Notes: generated from the letters alone by a model not told the origin. Shown: positions 25,438-34,250, counted from the first letter of the stretch. The stretch is DNA of 60,297 nucleotides from RGIG6374 sp045600965 (GCA_045600965.1 JAZRYW010000014.1:1-60297), one strand, 5' to 3'. Program-made: numbers and translations.

Positions 25438-26577
25438 ATGAAAAAAAACTATAATGGCAATCCTTTTGTTTTGCGGCCCTATTTGTCCAAAGATTTATTT
25501 TGTGACAGAGTGCGCGAGATGCAGGAAATTATCGATTTTCTTGAGAACGGTTCAAATGTTTCGTTGATTACAATGCGTCGTATTGGAAAGACAGGACTGA
25601 TACTTCGCACTTTCGATGAGTTGAGAACTGAAAAATACAGATACAAGACAATATACGCCGATATATATTCAACACAGAGTGTTGACGATTTTGTGTCAAC
25701 GCTCGCCTCTGCAGTTGTTGCTCAGACAAAAGAATCAGGCATCAAGGGGTTCTTTTCAATTCTGAGCGGCATCCGTCCTCTTTTGAATTATGACCCTATC
25801 AGCGGACAGCCTCAAGTTTCGGTAATATTTCAGTCAGATGAACAAAAGTTCTCTACGATAGAATCAATCTTTGATTACCTTGAACATCTTGGAGAAAAGG
25901 TCGTAGTTGCGATTGATGAGTTTCAACAGATACGGGAATACGAAGGGATTGGTATGGAGGGCTTTCTCCGTTCAAAGATTCAGCATCTGAAGAATGTCCG
26001 CTTTATATTCAGCGGGAGCGACAAACGTCTTATGACAGAAATGTTTGAGAGTGAGAGGGCTCCTTTTTACCAGAGTGTGACAAATGTTCCTCTCAAGAAA
26101 ATTGACTCTGCGGTTTATGCCTCTTTCATATCGGATAAATTTGAAAGGGGGGGAAAGCATATCTCTGAAGAGATTGTTGACTTTATCCTGGAATGGAGCA
26201 GAGCTTACACTCATTACACTCAGACTTTATGTAATTTTACATATATGTTGAGTGGGGATGAGGTTGAAATGGCAGATGTTTTCAGGGCCATTGACTTGAT
26301 TTTCAGAACGGAATCCGACAAGTTCTATACAATTCGGACAATGCTCACAAAAGGGCAGTGGAAATATCTGGGCAGTGTTGCGAAAGAGGGCACGTTGAAT
26401 CAGCCGTCTTCAGGAAAGTTCTTGAACAAATACGGGTTAGGCACTGCCGCTTCTTCAATGAGAATGCTCAAATCCCTTATGGATAAAGAACTGATATACG
26501 AAAACAGAACTGAAACAGGTTCCGAGTATTGCGTATATAATGTATTCCTGTCAAGGTGGTTGGAAATGAAACAGTAA
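25438..26577 (+). CDS. AAA/STAND-type ATPase (ATPase_2-like)
   Basis: A 379-residue protein of the archaeal-type ATPase group found widely in Bacteroidota. It has Walker A TMRRIGKTGL (residues about 46-55), Walker B VVVAIDEFQQI, a sensor in FIFSGSDKRL and a C-terminal winged-helix-like part ending CVYNVFLSRWLEMKQ. Function is unknown; some members are linked to mobile DNA or toxin-like systems. A copy of its last 70 bp recurs as a relic at 34380-34450, which shows that this cassette has been present at least twice in the locus. Confidence 0.8.
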   Translation: MKKNYNGNPFVLRPYLSKDLFCDRVREMQEIIDFLENGSNVSLITMRRIGKTGLILRTFDELRTEKYRYKTIYADIYSTQSVDDFVSTLASAVVAQTKESGIKGFFSILSGIRPLLNYDPISGQPQVSVIFQSDEQKFSTIESIFDYLEHLGEKVVVAIDEFQQIREYEGIGMEGFLRSKIQHLKNVRFIFSGSDKRLMTEMFESERAPFYQSVTNVPLKKIDSAVYASFISDKFERGGKHISEEIVDFILEWSRAYTHYTQTLCNFTYMLSGDEVEMADVFRAIDLIFRTESDKFYTIRTMLTKGQWKYLGSVAKEGTLNQPSSGKFLNKYGLGTAASSMRMLKSLMDKELIYENRTETGSEYCVYNVFLSRWLEMKQ

Positions 26578-26590
26578 TAATCAATCAGAT

Positions 26591-26746
26591 ATGCAATCGT
26601 TTGTTTTTCCTGGAAATATCGAACAGCAGATAATGGATATCGCGTCCCGTCCGTTCATTTATATGAGAACAGACGAGTTCTCTTCAATCAACAAGGAGTC
26701 AGAATCATTATCGATAAAAGAACGCATACTCTCTTTCATTAGCTGA
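26591..26746 (+). CDS. Hypothetical 51-residue ORF, possibly relic
   Basis: The frame begins MQSFVFPGNIEQQIMDIASR and has no recognised domain. It may be a gene stump. Confidence 0.25.
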   Translation: MQSFVFPGNIEQQIMDIASRPFIYMRTDEFSSINKESESLSIKERILSFIS

Positions 26747-26884
26747 AAGTAAAAATGAAACACAATGCATCAAGAAAGAGTTCGACTGGAAACTTCTTTG
26801 GCCGATAGTCATTGTGAAACTGTTGAAAGATAGGATTTTCCACCGCAGTAAGAAATACTGTGTCGATGAGATAGACCATCGTTA
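26713..26884 (+). pseudogene. 3' fragment of an unidentified gene
   Basis: An open frame without a start codon, reading CIKKEFDWKLLWPIVIVKLL and ending CVDEIDHR at 26884. It is plausible coding sequence but has no beginning, so it is probably the tail of a lost gene. Confidence 0.3.
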
Positions 26885-27859
26885 ATCCCCCTCTTCCTCC
26901 AACAACTTCAAAGGCGAAAAATCCCCGGCATAGTGGTAGTCCACGGTGATATCGGCTTTTAGCCAGTTAATGTCTATGTCGCCTATATCCTTGAACACTT
27001 TGATGTATTCGGGATTGTAGTAGGGAAAATCCACAACATATGGATTATTGGTAAGAAGTTTTTTGTTGAATACAACAGCTTCAAAGTATCTGAGCGAAGG
27101 ACCGTGCTGGTTCTCCTGAATAATCTCAAGGATACAAGTGCTAGCGGTTGCTTGTTTTAACACCTCACTGTATGGAAGCGATTTTCTGAAAACATTGATT
27201 CCAACAGCGGTCTGTTCTGTCTTTTTCAAATTATCCGAAAGTATATCGTAGTGGCAACAAATCCCGTTTGCAGACAGGTGTTTGAAGGTTTCATTAATCA
27301 GCCTTGTCCTGCCACCCTTGAATGAACCGACATAGTATACATCATATAGAGACTTTTCAGGAATTGGGATAATTGGCTTCGAGTAATAATGATACCCTGC
27401 GAACGAAAATCCATATTTTTCAGCATCCTGACGATCAAATGTCAAAATATTATCCCAAAATTCAGACTTTATCAAATGTCTGGTTGCATGGATTGTTGCA
27501 GAATCTCCGTCCATGGAGTCGATAAGGAAGAGATCGCAACGGATTCCACGTTTTCTAAGTCTCTGAATACGGCGGATATCAAGATATTCAAGGACGTTGC
27601 TTCTGATAATGATTCGTGAAAATCCTTTACTCCAACTCTCAATGTCACAGCAAAACAACCCCCTCGGGAGTTTGAACTTCAAGCCCGAAAGATAATTGAA
27701 TGTGTAAATTATTTTTTTCCAAATACAGAGCTTGTGGCAGATATTGACATATTTTACGGATAATGTCTCACTATAGGCGATGTCATTAAAAAGCCCCAGT
27801 TTAAAATCACCTTCAGGACATACCAAAAGTGTCTTTCCATTATATGTTGATTTCTGCAT
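26882..27859 (-). CDS. Glycosyltransferase-like protein (CgeB/capsular type)
   Basis: A 325-residue cytoplasmic protein. The C-terminal half has features of GT-B transferases: VYYVGSFKGGRTRLINETF, a VGINVFRKSLPYSEVL segment and a GPSLRYFEAVVFNKKLLTNN stretch like the sugar-nucleotide site of family 1/4 or CgeB-like enzymes. The acceptor and donor are unknown. It is the last gene of a three-gene minus-strand operon (3-bp gap to the SDR gene) with TarI- and SDR-like partners. Confidence 0.65.
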   Translation of the reverse strand: MQKSTYNGKTLLVCPEGDFKLGLFNDIAYSETLSVKYVNICHKLCIWKKIIYTFNYLSGLKFKLPRGLFCCDIESWSKGFSRIIIRSNVLEYLDIRRIQRLRKRGIRCDLFLIDSMDGDSATIHATRHLIKSEFWDNILTFDRQDAEKYGFSFAGYHYYSKPIIPIPEKSLYDVYYVGSFKGGRTRLINETFKHLSANGICCHYDILSDNLKKTEQTAVGINVFRKSLPYSEVLKQATASTCILEIIQENQHGPSLRYFEAVVFNKKLLTNNPYVVDFPYYNPEYIKVFKDIGDIDINWLKADITVDYHYAGDFSPLKLLEEEGD

Positions 27860-27862
27860 ATA

Positions 27863-28894
27863 TTAGGAAACGTTCAAGATGCTCACCGTCCGTCCGACAG
27901 CACTTTTCAAATCGTATCTCGCCTTGAACCCTATGGCGGCAAGTTTGTCGCACGAAAGAATGGCTTGGGTGGCAATGCTGTATCCCTTGGCCTCAACCGC
28001 ATCAGGAAGTTCGAACATCACTTTCTTTCCTCCAATTGCAGCGCACGTAGCCGCGAAATCTTTAAGATGTACGTTGCAGCTTTCGCTTGAGACATTGTAT
28101 GCCTGTCCGCATTCGCCGTTGAGCATAATGTGCAGCAGTGCAGCGACGGCGTCGGCGACATAAGTGTAGCTGAAATATTGTTCGCCTTTGGATTTGAGCA
28201 CAATGTCCTCGCCGGCAAGAGCCTTGAGTATGAACTGCGAACTGGCCTTTGTGTCGGATTCAAGCATCGTAGGGCCGAATACTCGGCTGAGCCGCGCAAT
28301 CTTAACTTTTACTCCCTTTTCTGCAGCATAGCTCTGGCAGAGGGCCTCGCACAGACGCTTGGATTCGGGATAACAGGCGCGCGCACCCGAAAGGTTGAGA
28401 TTGCCGGTGTAGTCTTCGGTGAATATGTCGCGGCCGCGGGCATTGCCGTAAATCTCCACTGATGAAGGGTACAGGATCGTGGCGCCGCAGGAAGCGGCAA
28501 GGTCAAGGGCGTGACGCGCCCCTACGACATTGGTGAGTGCTGTCTCGACCGGATACTGAGAGTATGCCAGCGGGTGGGTGTTGCTGGCAAGGGGGATGAT
28601 ATAATCTGCGGTGATGCCGTCGGGAAAGGGGCGGCATACATCGTGTTCGAGAAAGTCAAACAGTGGTTTACCGAAGTACTCTCCCAAACGGTCAGTTGCC
28701 TTTTCTTTGCTGCGCCCTGTGGCAATGATATGAATGTCGCCAATCGACATCAGAGCGTCAATCAGATGCGTACCTATAAGCCCGGTGGCTCCTGTAATAA
28801 GGACAGTTTTGCCTCTCAAGGTATCAAGTCCTTTCGTGGATGCGATATACCGGAGGTCTTCCTGATAGAGCGGGTGTGTTTTATTCAGTTTCAT
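27863..28894 (-). CDS. Extended SDR, NAD-dependent epimerase/reductase
   Basis: A 343-residue short-chain dehydrogenase with the nucleotide-binding GATGLIGTHL (residues about 31-40) and the catalytic YPESK (Tyr/Lys). The start at 28894 (MKLNKTHPLYQ) overlaps the end of the cytidylyltransferase gene by 14 bp. SDR genes joined to TarI/IspD-like genes commonly supply the reduced sugar-phosphate that is then activated with CTP, so a polyol-phosphate or nucleotide-sugar step is plausible. A sugar-nucleotide epimerase or decarboxylase is the alternative. Confidence 0.75.
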   Translation of the reverse strand: MKLNKTHPLYQEDLRYIASTKGLDTLRGKTVLITGATGLIGTHLIDALMSIGDIHIIATGRSKEKATDRLGEYFGKPLFDFLEHDVCRPFPDGITADYIIPLASNTHPLAYSQYPVETALTNVVGARHALDLAASCGATILYPSSVEIYGNARGRDIFTEDYTGNLNLSGARACYPESKRLCEALCQSYAAEKGVKVKIARLSRVFGPTMLESDTKASSQFILKALAGEDIVLKSKGEQYFSYTYVADAVAALLHIMLNGECGQAYNVSSESCNVHLKDFAATCAAIGGKKVMFELPDAVEAKGYSIATQAILSCDKLAAIGFKARYDLKSAVGRTVSILNVS

Positions 28895-29597
28895 TCTTTC
28901 TGGAAAGATAGCCTTTGAATATGGCAAGATCGTCGGGAGTTGTCAGTTTAATATTCTTGTCCGACCCGGCGGCAAAATGTAGACGAACTCCCAGATCTAC
29001 CATCATAGTATTGGTGTAACTTGAGCCGTATATGCCTATTCCTTTTTCGAAGGCTTCGCGATACTTGCTTTCCAGAAGGTCAAAACGGTAAGCCTGCGGA
29101 GTCGATACACGTCTGAGAGTTTCTCGAGGAATATATTTTGTCGTAGTAGAAGAGTTATCTTCGCTAACAACGAAAATCTGCTCGTTGTATGGCAATGAGG
29201 TGACACCGTTCCCATATTTCTGTGCCGTTTCCACAACATCTGCCAATACCGTTTCATCAACCAGAGGCCGAATCCCGTCGTGGATAATCACAATATCGTG
29301 GGTGGAACAGATATCCTTGAGATTGAACACGCCATTGCGTATGGATTCTTGACACGTCGAACCGCCCTCAACAATCCATTTCAGTTTTGTGATTCCGCAA
29401 GACTCAGCCTCCTTCTTAAGCACGTCCTCCCATCCTTTGATGCATACGACTTCCATAGCGTCAACCATAGGATGCTTTTGAAAACTCTCCAGAGTATATG
29501 CAAGGATGGTTTTGCCGTCAACTTCTATAAATTGCTTGGGAATCTCTTGGCCCATACGGCTTCCTACGCCACCCGCTATAATAATTGCTATGTTCAT
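28881..29597 (-). CDS. IspD/TarI family cytidylyltransferase
   Basis: A 238-residue enzyme that transfers CMP to a sugar- or polyol-phosphate. It has the CTP-binding AGGVGSRMGQEIPKQFIEV (residues about 8-26), GGSTCQESIRNG and DGIRPLVDETV. By sequence alone the MEP-pathway IspD and the ribitol-phosphate enzyme TarI cannot be separated. Its place in a polysaccharide locus, beside an SDR and opposite a TagF-like gene, favours a TarI-like role. Confidence 0.83.
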   Translation of the reverse strand: MNIAIIIAGGVGSRMGQEIPKQFIEVDGKTILAYTLESFQKHPMVDAMEVVCIKGWEDVLKKEAESCGITKLKWIVEGGSTCQESIRNGVFNLKDICSTHDIVIIHDGIRPLVDETVLADVVETAQKYGNGVTSLPYNEQIFVVSEDNSSTTTKYIPRETLRRVSTPQAYRFDLLESKYREAFEKGIGIYGSSYTNTMMVDLGVRLHFAAGSDKNIKLTTPDDLAIFKGYLSRKNETE

Positions 29598-29616
29598 TAT
29601 TCACGGTTTATCCTTT

Positions 29617-29653
29617 CAAATTTAAGTATTTTGTAATGAAATTCGTAAATTTG
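29617..29653. promoter_or_regulatory. Divergent promoters, cytidylyltransferase and TagF-like genes
   Basis: TAAATTTG occurs on each strand: 29617-29624 (minus) and 29646-29653 (plus), each about 20-24 bp before the corresponding ATG. Confidence 0.5.
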
Positions 29654-29676
29654 CCTTTGGAGATTTACAATAATCA

Positions 29677-30867
29677 ATGTTAAAAGCTCTCAAATACTGC
29701 ATTTGCTATTTGATCCACCCATTCTCCTTCCTATTTCCAAGGAGGAAGCACAGATGTGCTTTTGGAAGTTTCAGAGGGGCATTCAATGACAATTCAAAAT
29801 ATCTATTCATATATGCAAACGAGCATTGTGCCGAAAAGGAGGTAGTTTGGATATCCAAAAACACCAAAACAGTCGAGTTTGTACGAAGTCTTGGCTATAA
29901 AGCATTTAAAAGCACCAGTATAAAAGGAGCTATCTATGCCTTGACTTCAAAATACTGGTTTTTCAACTCATATACTTCAGACATTATGTTCTGTCTGTCA
30001 GGTGGCGCAGTTTGCGTTAACTTATGGCATGGGGTTGGTCTGAAAAGAATAGAGTTCAACAGTGTTTCCGGCCCTATGGCAGACAGATTTGTCAAGAAGA
30101 AATTCAAAGAGGTTTTCTTTCATCCAGAATCATTCAGAAGGCCTGACTATATGGTCTCCGCATCGGATTCACAGACTGAAATGTTTTCAAAGGCCTTCAG
30201 AATCCCTGAATCCCGCTGCTTGAAAGTTGGATATCCAAGGAATTCAATACTCCTGGCACCGGAAGATGATATCATAGGATTCGTAAACCGTTATGAACCT
30301 GAGGAGACCAAAGAATTGCTGACAGTACTGAAGAACTATAGAAAGGTTTTCATATATATGCCGACCTGGCGTGATTCCCAACGTGAGATATTCGTCCAGA
30401 ATATGGACCTTGACAGGCTGAATGAAGTGCTTGCTGCCAATGGCGATTTGCTCCTTCTGAAACCGCACGCAAATACCATTGTTAAGGATAATATGTCCGG
30501 GTATTCAAACGTCAGGCTTCTGCCTTCAGGTATGGATGTCTATCCTTTGCTTCCTTTTACGGATTGCCTGATAACAGATTACTCTTCAATACTATATGAC
30601 TATATTCTTATGTCTGGTAAGAGCGTTATTCTGTATCTGTACGATTATGCTTCCTATGTCAAGGAACGCGATTTCTATTATCCTTTTGATGATAATGTGA
30701 TAGGAGAGAAAGCTTATGATTTTGAGACACTTGCAGCTATGATTCGCGCAGGGGTTCCTTCTCTGGATTCATCAAAACGTGATATTCTATTGGCCCAATT
30801 CTGGGGAAACCCCTTTGATGGCGATGCTTGTTTGAGAATTTTGGAATATGCAAAAACTCGAATATAA
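29677..30867 (+). CDS. CDP-glycerol/ribitol glycero(ribito)phosphotransferase-like protein
   Basis: A 396-residue protein of the TagB/TagF/TarL family, which transfers polyol-phosphate units from CDP-polyols. It has the family signature NLWHGVGLKRI (residues about 113-123), a PRNSILL segment, FIYMPTWRDSQRE, and TDYSSILYDYILM with the catalytic-region acid. An unidentified N-terminal 25 residues are basic and hydrophobic. With the TarI-like and SDR genes across the divergent promoter it forms a coherent set for a phosphopolyol-containing polysaccharide. Confidence 0.82.
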   Translation: MLKALKYCICYLIHPFSFLFPRRKHRCAFGSFRGAFNDNSKYLFIYANEHCAEKEVVWISKNTKTVEFVRSLGYKAFKSTSIKGAIYALTSKYWFFNSYTSDIMFCLSGGAVCVNLWHGVGLKRIEFNSVSGPMADRFVKKKFKEVFFHPESFRRPDYMVSASDSQTEMFSKAFRIPESRCLKVGYPRNSILLAPEDDIIGFVNRYEPEETKELLTVLKNYRKVFIYMPTWRDSQREIFVQNMDLDRLNEVLAANGDLLLLKPHANTIVKDNMSGYSNVRLLPSGMDVYPLLPFTDCLITDYSSILYDYILMSGKSVILYLYDYASYVKERDFYYPFDDNVIGEKAYDFETLAAMIRAGVPSLDSSKRDILLAQFWGNPFDGDACLRILEYAKTRI

Positions 30868-30876
30868 GGTTTGCAA

Positions 30877-30976
30877 GTGACCTTGGCGAGTGTTGCCAGC
30901 GCCCATTCATATTCCCAGTCGCCTGAAAATTCCTCGGGAATCATTTTATTATCCTCTAATGAAACATATTTTGCTC
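30877..30976 (-). pseudogene. hicB relic, copy 1
   Basis: On the minus strand this 100-bp fragment reads EMIPEEFSGDWEYEWALATL and AKVT, like the C-terminal half of a HicB-type antitoxin. It is 98 of 100 bases identical to 34280-34379 and is cut off on both sides, with its 3' side running into the TagF-like gene end. Confidence 0.6.
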
Positions 30977-31025
30977 ATTAATGGCAATTTTAATGTTTTG
31001 TGAGAAGATATTGTTACATTATTTT

Positions 31026-31033
31026 TATATTTG
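31026..31033 (+). promoter_or_regulatory. -7 box of hipBA
   Basis: TATATTTG, 10 bp before the hipB ATG. Confidence 0.55.
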
Positions 31034-31043
31034 CAGAAAAAAT

Positions 31044-31382
31044 ATGGCAGACATTGTTTCATACGGAATGACCGACGGCTATATCCTGAAAGTTCTCGGG
31101 GGACATTTCAAGCAGATGAGAATTAACGCAAGATACAGCCAGCAGGACCTTGCAACAGCTTCCGGACTTGCCAGAAAAACCATCTCCTCCATTGAGAACG
31201 GAAAGCCAACGTCCACAGGAAACATAGTGGCCTTTTTGAGGGGGTTGAAAAGATTGGACGTATTGTCCGCACTTGACACTCCTGTCCCGATAAGCCCCAT
31301 TGTGGCGGCAAAAGCCGGGAAAAATCCACAAAGAATAAGGTCGAAAAAGAAGCAGGAAATTACAGGACAAAGCGAATGGTAA
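31044..31382 (+). CDS. hipB: HipB-like antitoxin (XRE family)
   Basis: A 112-residue protein with an XRE helix-turn-helix (FKQMRINARYSQQDLATASG, SIENGKPTSTGNIVAFLRGL). It should bind the operon promoter and neutralise HipA. The start at 31044 follows the promoter; the longer upstream frame is not used. Its 3' end overlaps hipA by 7 bp, as expected for a coupled toxin-antitoxin pair. Confidence 0.82.
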   Translation: MADIVSYGMTDGYILKVLGGHFKQMRINARYSQQDLATASGLARKTISSIENGKPTSTGNIVAFLRGLKRLDVLSALDTPVPISPIVAAKAGKNPQRIRSKKKQEITGQSEW

Positions 31383-32668
31383 ACAGTGCAACAGTCAAAC
31401 TCTGGGGGAAAAATCTCGGGGCATTATTCCTGGATGAACGCCATAACCTTATCACGTTCCAATATTATGATGACTTCGGCCTTACCGGATATGAAGTGTC
31501 CCCTATTCTGTATCCTTTTGAAAAGGGTAGAATCTTCTCAAAACGTATTCCCCGAGGTGAAACTGACACCTTCAAGGGTCTTCCAGAATTCATAGCAGAC
31601 ATTCTTCCGGACAAATGGGGGTCGGCGCTAATGGACAGCTGGCTCGCGCGGAACGGGCGGGATAACGGCTCCTGCAATGCCATAGAACGGCTCCTGTATA
31701 TGGGAGACAGGGGAATGGGAGCGCTGGAATTTGTTACAGATATGAGGCCGGAACTCTCCTCCCCAATCAAGATTACAGAGCTTGACGGACTTGTCAAGGT
31801 TGCAGCAGAGGTATTGCAGCAGAGGAAAGTCTTTGCCACCAATTTGGACAGGGAGGATGATGCTCTGAAAACGATTATCAGCATTGGAACGTCCGCCGGT
31901 GGATCCAGAGCGAAGGCTGTTGTCGCATATAACAAAGAAACAGGAGAGATTCGTTCCGGACAAGTTCCTGCACCCGATGGATTTGAACACTGTCTTCTCA
32001 AACTTGACGGCGTGACAAACACCCTGCTTGGAGACCCCCGGCATTATACCAGTATAGAATACTCGTATTACAAACTGGCAAAGGCCTGTCACATCAATAT
32101 GATGGAAAGCCTCTTGCTTCCCGACAGGGACAGACGGCATTTCTTGACGAAGAGATATGACCGGGCCGGCAACAAGAAGATTCACAAGGTATCTCTTTGC
32201 GGCTTGGGAGGGATGGATTTCAATATGCCGGGAGCGTTTTCCTACGAACAGATGTTCAGCGTGATGAGAGCCCTTGGCCTCAAACACCCGGAAGCGGAGC
32301 AGGCTTTCAGGAGAATGGTGTTCAACATAGTCGGGCGCAATCAGGATGATCATACAAAAAATATAGAGTTCCTGATGAACGAACAGGGAGAATGGAGTCT
32401 CGCTCCTGCCTTTGATATGACATACGCTTTCAATCCATCGAGCGAATGGACCGCGCACCATCAGATGACCATCAATGGCAAGAACGACAACTTCACATTG
32501 GATGACCTGTTGAACGTGGCCAAAGCGATAAAGGTGAAAAACGGCAAGGAAATCATCGATGAAATCCAAACGGTTTTCCGTAATTTTGAAGATTATTTGG
32601 AAAAGGACATCTCTGAAGCAACAGTTGAGGAAATGAAACGCAACCTGCTTCTCAAAATTCTAAAATAG
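31376..32668 (+). CDS. hipA: HipA-like serine/threonine kinase toxin
   Basis: A 430-residue protein close in length to E. coli HipA. It has an N-terminal couple_hipA part, the GTSAGGSRAKAVVAY nucleotide-binding loop region (residues about 170-185), the YDRAGNKKIHKVS segment and the catalytic/metal motif GRNQDDHTKNIEFL followed by LAPAFDMTYAF. HipA proteins phosphorylate glutamyl-tRNA synthetase or similar targets and cause growth arrest. All recognisable active-site elements are present. Confidence 0.88.
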   Translation: MVNSATVKLWGKNLGALFLDERHNLITFQYYDDFGLTGYEVSPILYPFEKGRIFSKRIPRGETDTFKGLPEFIADILPDKWGSALMDSWLARNGRDNGSCNAIERLLYMGDRGMGALEFVTDMRPELSSPIKITELDGLVKVAAEVLQQRKVFATNLDREDDALKTIISIGTSAGGSRAKAVVAYNKETGEIRSGQVPAPDGFEHCLLKLDGVTNTLLGDPRHYTSIEYSYYKLAKACHINMMESLLLPDRDRRHFLTKRYDRAGNKKIHKVSLCGLGGMDFNMPGAFSYEQMFSVMRALGLKHPEAEQAFRRMVFNIVGRNQDDHTKNIEFLMNEQGEWSLAPAFDMTYAFNPSSEWTAHHQMTINGKNDNFTLDDLLNVAKAIKVKNGKEIIDEIQTVFRNFEDYLEKDISEATVEEMKRNLLLKILK

Positions 32669-32710
32669 GGACTGTCCAGTAGACACACTGTCCGAGATCA
32701 CCGGCGTGCC
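32669..32710. repeat. 50-bp repeated junction, copy 1
   Basis: The segment ending CCGAGATCACCGGCGTGCC recurs at about 34497-34533. One frame reads VDTLSEITGVP in both. The IS66-like element begins immediately after it here, whereas the other copy continues without interruption. Confidence 0.5.
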
Positions 32711-32960
32711 GTAAGCGTTCACTTCTCCGCCTTGCCATCTGAATAATCTGATCCACCTTTGCCGAAACTGAAAAATCAAGGCAAATGGAAACAACGACAA
32801 ACAATCAAACAAGTGCAGCCGCCCGGTCGGGCGCTGTGGATTATGCAGCGGCATTGCGCCAGTACAACAGATACGGCAGGGGCCGTTTTGTAGCCTTCCC
32901 TATAAGGAAGTTACACAAACGCTCATTGAAAATCAAAGGGTTGGAGAAGTGAACGCTTAC
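32711..32960. mobile_element. 250-bp IS66-like miniature element
   Basis: It is bounded by perfect 18-bp inverted repeats: GTAAGCGTTCACTTCTCC (32711-32728) and its complement (32943-32960). The GTAAGCG ends match the IS66 family style. It encloses a 55-codon frame (32785-32952) beginning METTTNNQTSAAARSG. It has no transposase domain, so it is a deleted derivative. No 8-bp target duplication is visible. Confidence 0.6.
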
Positions 32961-33084
32961 GCTTTACTTTACTGTCAAAGAACTTCCATTCCGGGATGCC
33001 CAGTTCAGCGAGTCTGGACTTATAGGAGATCCCTTTCTCCCTGCAGCACGTGATGATTTCTGCTACTTCTTCTTTCGACATCAT
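32923..33084 (-). pseudogene. IS66-type accessory protein relic
   Basis: A 53-codon minus-strand frame beginning MMSKEEVAEIITCCREKGIS followed by YKSRLAELGIPEWKFF. It resembles the small accessory OrfA of Bacteroides IS66 elements. It is truncated by the inverted-repeat element at its 3' side. The remaining IS66 genes are absent. Confidence 0.5.
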
Positions 33085-33177
33085 AGGATTTTCGCTATTT
33101 TTGTCGACAAAGATACCGGTTCAAAGCTCGGCCGCAAGGACGTGCCTCACCGGAGGCTTACTAATTATCGAAATCCT

Positions 33178-34098
33178 ATGACAATTGAGCATTGTATAAA
33201 TTCGTTGAGAAATAAGGGGCTGTATTTTTGCATCATAGAAGTTTCAAAGTACCTGTTTCCTGTCAGGTGGATATCTGACAAGGGAATGATGGACAAGATT
33301 TATCAGAAAAAGACATATCGATATCTGAAACGTAAGTACATCCCGAAACTTGACAGTTTTGTCTATTCTGAACCTGATGACTCTGCTGGATTGTCACCCA
33401 TATGGATTGCGTGGCTTCAAGGAGAGGAGAATGCTCCTCTAATTGTCAGGAAGTGCATAGAATCTGTCAGAAAATATTCTCCAGGAAGGTCGGTAATAAT
33501 TATAACTTGGGATAATATTGCCTCGTATATTGATATCCCTCCGTACATTATCGAAAGATTGAATAAACGTCAGATGCAGTATGCTCAGTTTTCTGATTAT
33601 CTCAGGGTTGCATTGCTTTGTAAGTGGGGTGGAATCTGGATTGATTCAACTGTGCTGCTAACGGGCTCGGTACCTGCAATTATGCTTGACAATCCTTTGT
33701 TTTTTTTCAAAGGATCTGTTGATGATTCATTGCCAATTCGAATATCAAGTTGGTTTATTGTTTCTCAGCAAGGCAACCTTTTTGTTCAAAAATTGAAATA
33801 CCTTCTTGAGTGTTATTGGAAAAAAGAACATCGCTTGAAGGATTACTATCTGTTCCATATCTTTGTTTCCTGCCTCATTGATTCAGATATTGAATGCAGA
33901 AGAATATGGGATGATATGCATTTTGCTGAAAACCTTTCTCCTCACAGGATGCAAGCTAATCTGTTCAATCCTTATTCAGATAAAGTGTTTAATGATATCT
34001 GTTCCGGATCAAACATTCATAAACTCACATACAAATTCAAGAATCCTTCTTTTGTCAAAAAGGAAGGTACCATTTATTATTATCTGTTTGGCAGATAG
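33178..34098 (+). CDS. GT32-like capsular glycosyltransferase
   Basis: A 306-residue cytoplasmic protein of the Gly_transf_sug/capsular polysaccharide synthesis type. PIWIAWLQGEENAPLIVRKC and YAQFSDYLRVALLCKWGGIW followed by IDST carry the conserved Trp-Gly-Gly and metal-binding Asp region of GT32. It is AT-rich. The ATG at 33178 was chosen since the residues before it come from non-coding spacer. It is flanked on both sides by gene debris, so it may have moved in as a single cassette. Confidence 0.75.
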   Translation: MTIEHCINSLRNKGLYFCIIEVSKYLFPVRWISDKGMMDKIYQKKTYRYLKRKYIPKLDSFVYSEPDDSAGLSPIWIAWLQGEENAPLIVRKCIESVRKYSPGRSVIIITWDNIASYIDIPPYIIERLNKRQMQYAQFSDYLRVALLCKWGGIWIDSTVLLTGSVPAIMLDNPLFFFKGSVDDSLPIRISSWFIVSQQGNLFVQKLKYLLECYWKKEHRLKDYYLFHIFVSCLIDSDIECRRIWDDMHFAENLSPHRMQANLFNPYSDKVFNDICSGSNIHKLTYKFKNPSFVKKEGTIYYYLFGR

Positions 34099-34250
34099 TA
34101 TAGAAAAATTATGCATTTGTGACATTCCATCTGAAAGGGAGCATTTTTCAGTGACATTCCAGAAAAGCGGATTCGTCAAGGCTATGGAATGTATACCTTC
34201 CCTTATCTTATCTGACATTGCCGGCTTAGGTTTTCGAAAACCGGAGGCGT
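34099..34250 (-). pseudogene. Debris: GT2 3' ends and hicB tail
   Basis: On the minus strand the sequence reads TGINQQQLTHYASGFRKPKP (continuing from the hicB relic upstream), then NPLFWNVTE, then LPFRWNVTNA and a stop. The last two pieces resemble the C-terminal RFRWNVTKNLL of the GT2 gene at 34619-35512, so they are probably remains of similar gene ends. Confidence 0.45.

Noticed and set aside
28881..29597. Plain assignment as MEP-pathway IspD
   Set aside because: Sequence alone allows it, but the overlap with an SDR and the nearby TagF-like gene favour a TarI-like role; left open as family-level call.
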